A stretch of 9,973 nt of DNA from Helicobacteraceae bacterium (lineage in GTDB: Bacteria > Campylobacterota > Campylobacteria > Campylobacterales > Sulfurimonadaceae): positions 1-9,973 of the forward strand of contig DAOWOG010000017.1 of NCBI GenBank assembly GCA_030642185.1, read 5' to 3'. Position 1 is the stretch's first letter. Each line of letters opens with the position of its first letter. The notes below the pieces were generated by a model that worked only from the letters and a program-made list of their open reading frames with translations, had not been told where the DNA came from and searched no databases. Positions 7,750-9,973 of this stretch are shown piece by piece. The position numbers and the translations under genes are program-made.

Positions 7750-9973
7750 TTAACTACCCACTCTCATAATTTTTGCTTTTTCAAAACGATATGTTCCGCT
7801 TACCATATTAATTCCCTGATCAAATATTGGATTGAGCGCTATGGTCCCTTTAAGTGTATCATCCAGCTTAAAGGTACGACGCATTTTAATACCGGAAAGC
7901 TGCATATCGATCTCATCACCGTCACTCAGTTTTGCAGCCGCTGCAAACTGTGCCGAACCGCGAAGCGCTGTATCTTTCTCAAGCTGCGTTGATATTGCGG
8001 TAGAAGCATTAAACTGAAGTACCGGATCACAATGATAGATCACCGTACCGTTAAACTCAGGAAGATCAGCAACCGTTTCCAGCGCTCCGGAAACATTGAC
8101 ATCAATATCATCCAGCATATATCCGCGATTATCTTCACCCAAAGCACCGTAAAAATTTTCAAGTGCATCAAATTCAACATTTTTGAATCCGCCTGAGAGC
8201 GGAAGCTCTGCTGTATAATCTATGGTATTTTCTGCCTTCACACCTAAACGATTAGCGAGATCATTGAGGGTATATCCTTTAAATTCAACAGCGACATTCG
8301 TCGGAAGCAGATGATTATCGATAGAGACAAAGGTGCCTTCTTGCTGATTCAACGCACCCAGATCCAAGTCTCCACCACTGCTGCTCAGGATAAAATCTCC
8401 ATTTGCATTGTAACCGACAACATTAGTAATTTCTTCATCAGCATCAAGATCACACACTAACGATACTCCTGCTGTGTTGACCTCACGAGGTACAACAACC
8501 ACAGAAAAATCACTCCATTTTTCAATCGTTGCAGCCAGTTTGGCAATATTTTCTGCGCGCTCATGTGCAAGCAGATCATTTCCAATCACCAATGTTTTCT
8601 TCTGTGCCCGACGAAATGATTTAACAATCTGCTCAAACTCTTCGTCACCTACATTGGACTCAGCACTGAGGTAACCCTCATCTAAAGCATCAAAAAAGGC
8701 TCTTTCATTTTTACCCAGATCGGCCTCTGAAAGCAGTGAAGATGCCAGCATCGCCATGACACCTTCTTCTGTTCCAACCTCATGTTTTACAAATTGTGTA
8801 ATCGTATTTTGCATCAAAACATCTTCAAGCGGATGCATATAGACGATTTTCGCTCCATTGTGTCGCGCTGCTGTTGTCAAAGCATAACGGACAGCAGGAT
8901 TATCGCTACTGATTCGTGAACCGATAACGATCACTGCATCACTCTGCCTGATGGCATCCAATGTACCGCTTGCGTGACGTTTTCCGCTTATGCTGCTGTA
9001 AGCATTCATAAATGTTTGATAACTGCGGGCATCTTCATTAAAGAGCTTAATGCCCAACTTCTTTTTCAAACGTTGCAGTATTAACGACTCTTCATTGGTA
9101 ATCATCGATGAAAAACGTATTGCTTTTGTATTTTTTAGTGCATCAAGTGCATTTTCAAAAGCAGTTTCATCTTTTTGAGCACTATTATCATAGTCAAACC
9201 CAAAACGTCCGGCACCGCAGAGCGTGTCGTATTCGAAGTTGTTGGTCACACGGAATATTTTTTCTTCACCAAGACTCAAAGCCCCTGCTGTTTTGACTTC
9301 ATATTCCATCGAACAGCCGCCTGAGCAGTGCGCACAGGTAGCCGGAATACGTTCAAGCTCCCACGCATTGGCACTGTATTGAAAGTCTGAACTTACCAGT
9401 GCACCCACCGGACAGACTGCGATACACTCACCGCAAAATGTACAATCAAGCGTATCGCTTCCTTTTGGAATAACCTTGGAACTGTATCCGCCAAACTGCA
9501 GATCAATGGCATCATCACCGATCACTTCATTACAGACATGAACACATTTTTCGCACAATATACAGAGGCTCGGATCGTAGTTGATCAATCCCCACTGCTC
9601 AATCTTGCGAGACTGATCCCTGGCGGTAAAGTTTTGGGTACCTATATTGAATTCCAAAGTCATATTTTGCAGATCACAGGCACCGGATTTGTCACACACT
9701 CCACATTCAAGAGGGTGATTGACATCATAAAGACGCATAATATTCGTACGTTCTTCATTTAAACGCTCGGAATCCGTGATAATTGCGATATCTTCCGTCG
9801 GCGGCGTGTTACAGCTTAAAACAAATCCGTCGACCCCTTCAGCCTCAACTGAACAGAGTCGGCATGAGGCACATGCTGTCGTCTTCTCCAGATAACACAT
9901 TGTCGGAATATAGATTCCTTCACGGCGAGCTACGTTTAAAATAGTTTCACCACGTTTCGCACTTACCCGGCGG
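7750..9973 (-). CDS. nuoG: NuoG copy 1, iron-sulfur subunit of the complex I input arm (partial, N-terminus off right edge)
   Basis: The frame is open through the right edge. The in-frame ATG at 9900 lies in the middle of the [2Fe-2S] domain, and 24 more codons upstream of it match the family (GETILNVARREGIYIPT), so the true start is outside the window. Visible length is 740 residues. Numbering from the 9900 Met, the [2Fe-2S] cysteines are 2, 13, 16 and 30. The His-ligated cluster is His62, Cys66, Cys69 and Cys75. The ferredoxin-type motifs are CILCEKCVHVC (113, 116, 119, 123) and CTFCGECIAVCPVGAL (153, 156, 159, 163). The N7-type site is Cys189, 192, 196 and 228. The remainder is the molybdopterin-oxidoreductase-like fold, with GSRISSDNPAVRYAL near 327-341 and NQQEGT near 518-523. 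It is not a fragment of copy 2, since both copies contain the whole domain series. Its role in one complex or in alternative complexes cannot be read from the sequence. Confidence 0.95.
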   Translation of the reverse strand, partial: RRVSAKRGETILNVARREGIYIPTMCYLEKTTACASCRLCSVEAEGVDGFVLSCNTPPTEDIAIITDSERLNEERTNIMRLYDVNHPLECGVCDKSGACDLQNMTLEFNIGTQNFTARDQSRKIEQWGLINYDPSLCILCEKCVHVCNEVIGDDAIDLQFGGYSSKVIPKGSDTLDCTFCGECIAVCPVGALVSSDFQYSANAWELERIPATCAHCSGGCSMEYEVKTAGALSLGEEKIFRVTNNFEYDTLCGAGRFGFDYDNSAQKDETAFENALDALKNTKAIRFSSMITNEESLILQRLKKKLGIKLFNEDARSYQTFMNAYSSISGKRHASGTLDAIRQSDAVIVIGSRISSDNPAVRYALTTAARHNGAKIVYMHPLEDVLMQNTITQFVKHEVGTEEGVMAMLASSLLSEADLGKNERAFFDALDEGYLSAESNVGDEEFEQIVKSFRRAQKKTLVIGNDLLAHERAENIAKLAATIEKWSDFSVVVVPREVNTAGVSLVCDLDADEEITNVVGYNANGDFILSSSGGDLDLGALNQQEGTFVSIDNHLLPTNVAVEFKGYTLNDLANRLGVKAENTIDYTAELPLSGGFKNVEFDALENFYGALGEDNRGYMLDDIDVNVSGALETVADLPEFNGTVIYHCDPVLQFNASTAISTQLEKDTALRGSAQFAAAAKLSDGDEIDMQLSGIKMRRTFKLDDTLKGTIALNPIFDQGINMVSGTYRFEKAKIMRVGS

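Noticed and set aside
7750..9900. ATG at 9900 as the start of nuoG copy 1
   Set aside because: The frame is open for 24 codons further to the edge, and those residues match the family N-terminal ferredoxin domain; starting at 9900 would cut the [2Fe-2S] domain in half.
5260..9973. The two nuoG genes as halves of a single frameshifted gene
   Set aside because: Each has the complete [2Fe-2S], His-cluster, ferredoxin, N7 and molybdopterin-like series, so they are paralogs, not fragments.
5260..9973. NuoG-like proteins as hydrogenase or formate dehydrogenase subunits
   Set aside because: No H-cluster motif is present, the active-site Cys/Sec region of formate dehydrogenases is not evident, and the genes lie within a few bases of nuoH in the same operon.

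Overview
The window is one uninterrupted piece of a respiratory complex I (NADH-quinone oxidoreductase, nuo) operon, all of it on the minus strand. Read in the direction of transcription (right to left), the order is nuoG copy 1 (runs off the right edge), nuoG copy 2, nuoH, nuoI, nuoJ, nuoK, nuoL, nuoM (runs off the left edge). Gene junctions are 9 nt or less, one pair overlaps by 4 nt and one pair abuts exactly, so there is essentially no non-coding DNA and no stretch over 300 bases without a gene. I see no promoter, terminator, RNA gene, mobile element, CRISPR array or repeat array.

The organism looks like a member of the Campylobacterota (Epsilonproteobacteria), probably a Sulfurimonas/Sulfurovum/Sulfuricurvum-like sulfur or hydrogen oxidiser. 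The reasons are the moderate GC content by eye, the G-G-H-I-J-K-L-M order with two nuoG genes, and the wording of NuoH, NuoI and NuoM. This placement rests on recollection of the families, not on a search; genus cannot be settled.

Functionally, the two NuoG proteins belong to the peripheral electron-input arm and each carries a full set of iron-sulfur ligands. NuoI is the 2x[4Fe-4S] wire toward the quinone site. NuoH is the membrane anchor that forms part of the quinone chamber. NuoJ and NuoK are small membrane subunits. NuoL and NuoM are the antiporter-like proton pumps. NuoA-D and any NuoE/F or substitute would lie right of the window, and the rest of NuoM and NuoN would lie left of it.

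This is mostly a well-known system. The points worth a second look are: the tandem, strongly diverged but both apparently intact nuoG paralogs; ligands for one more [4Fe-4S] cluster than the Thermus NuoG has; two insertions present only in NuoG copy 2, one a Lys/Glu/Val-rich charged segment; and an altered acidic motif in the quinone-proximal loop of NuoH.
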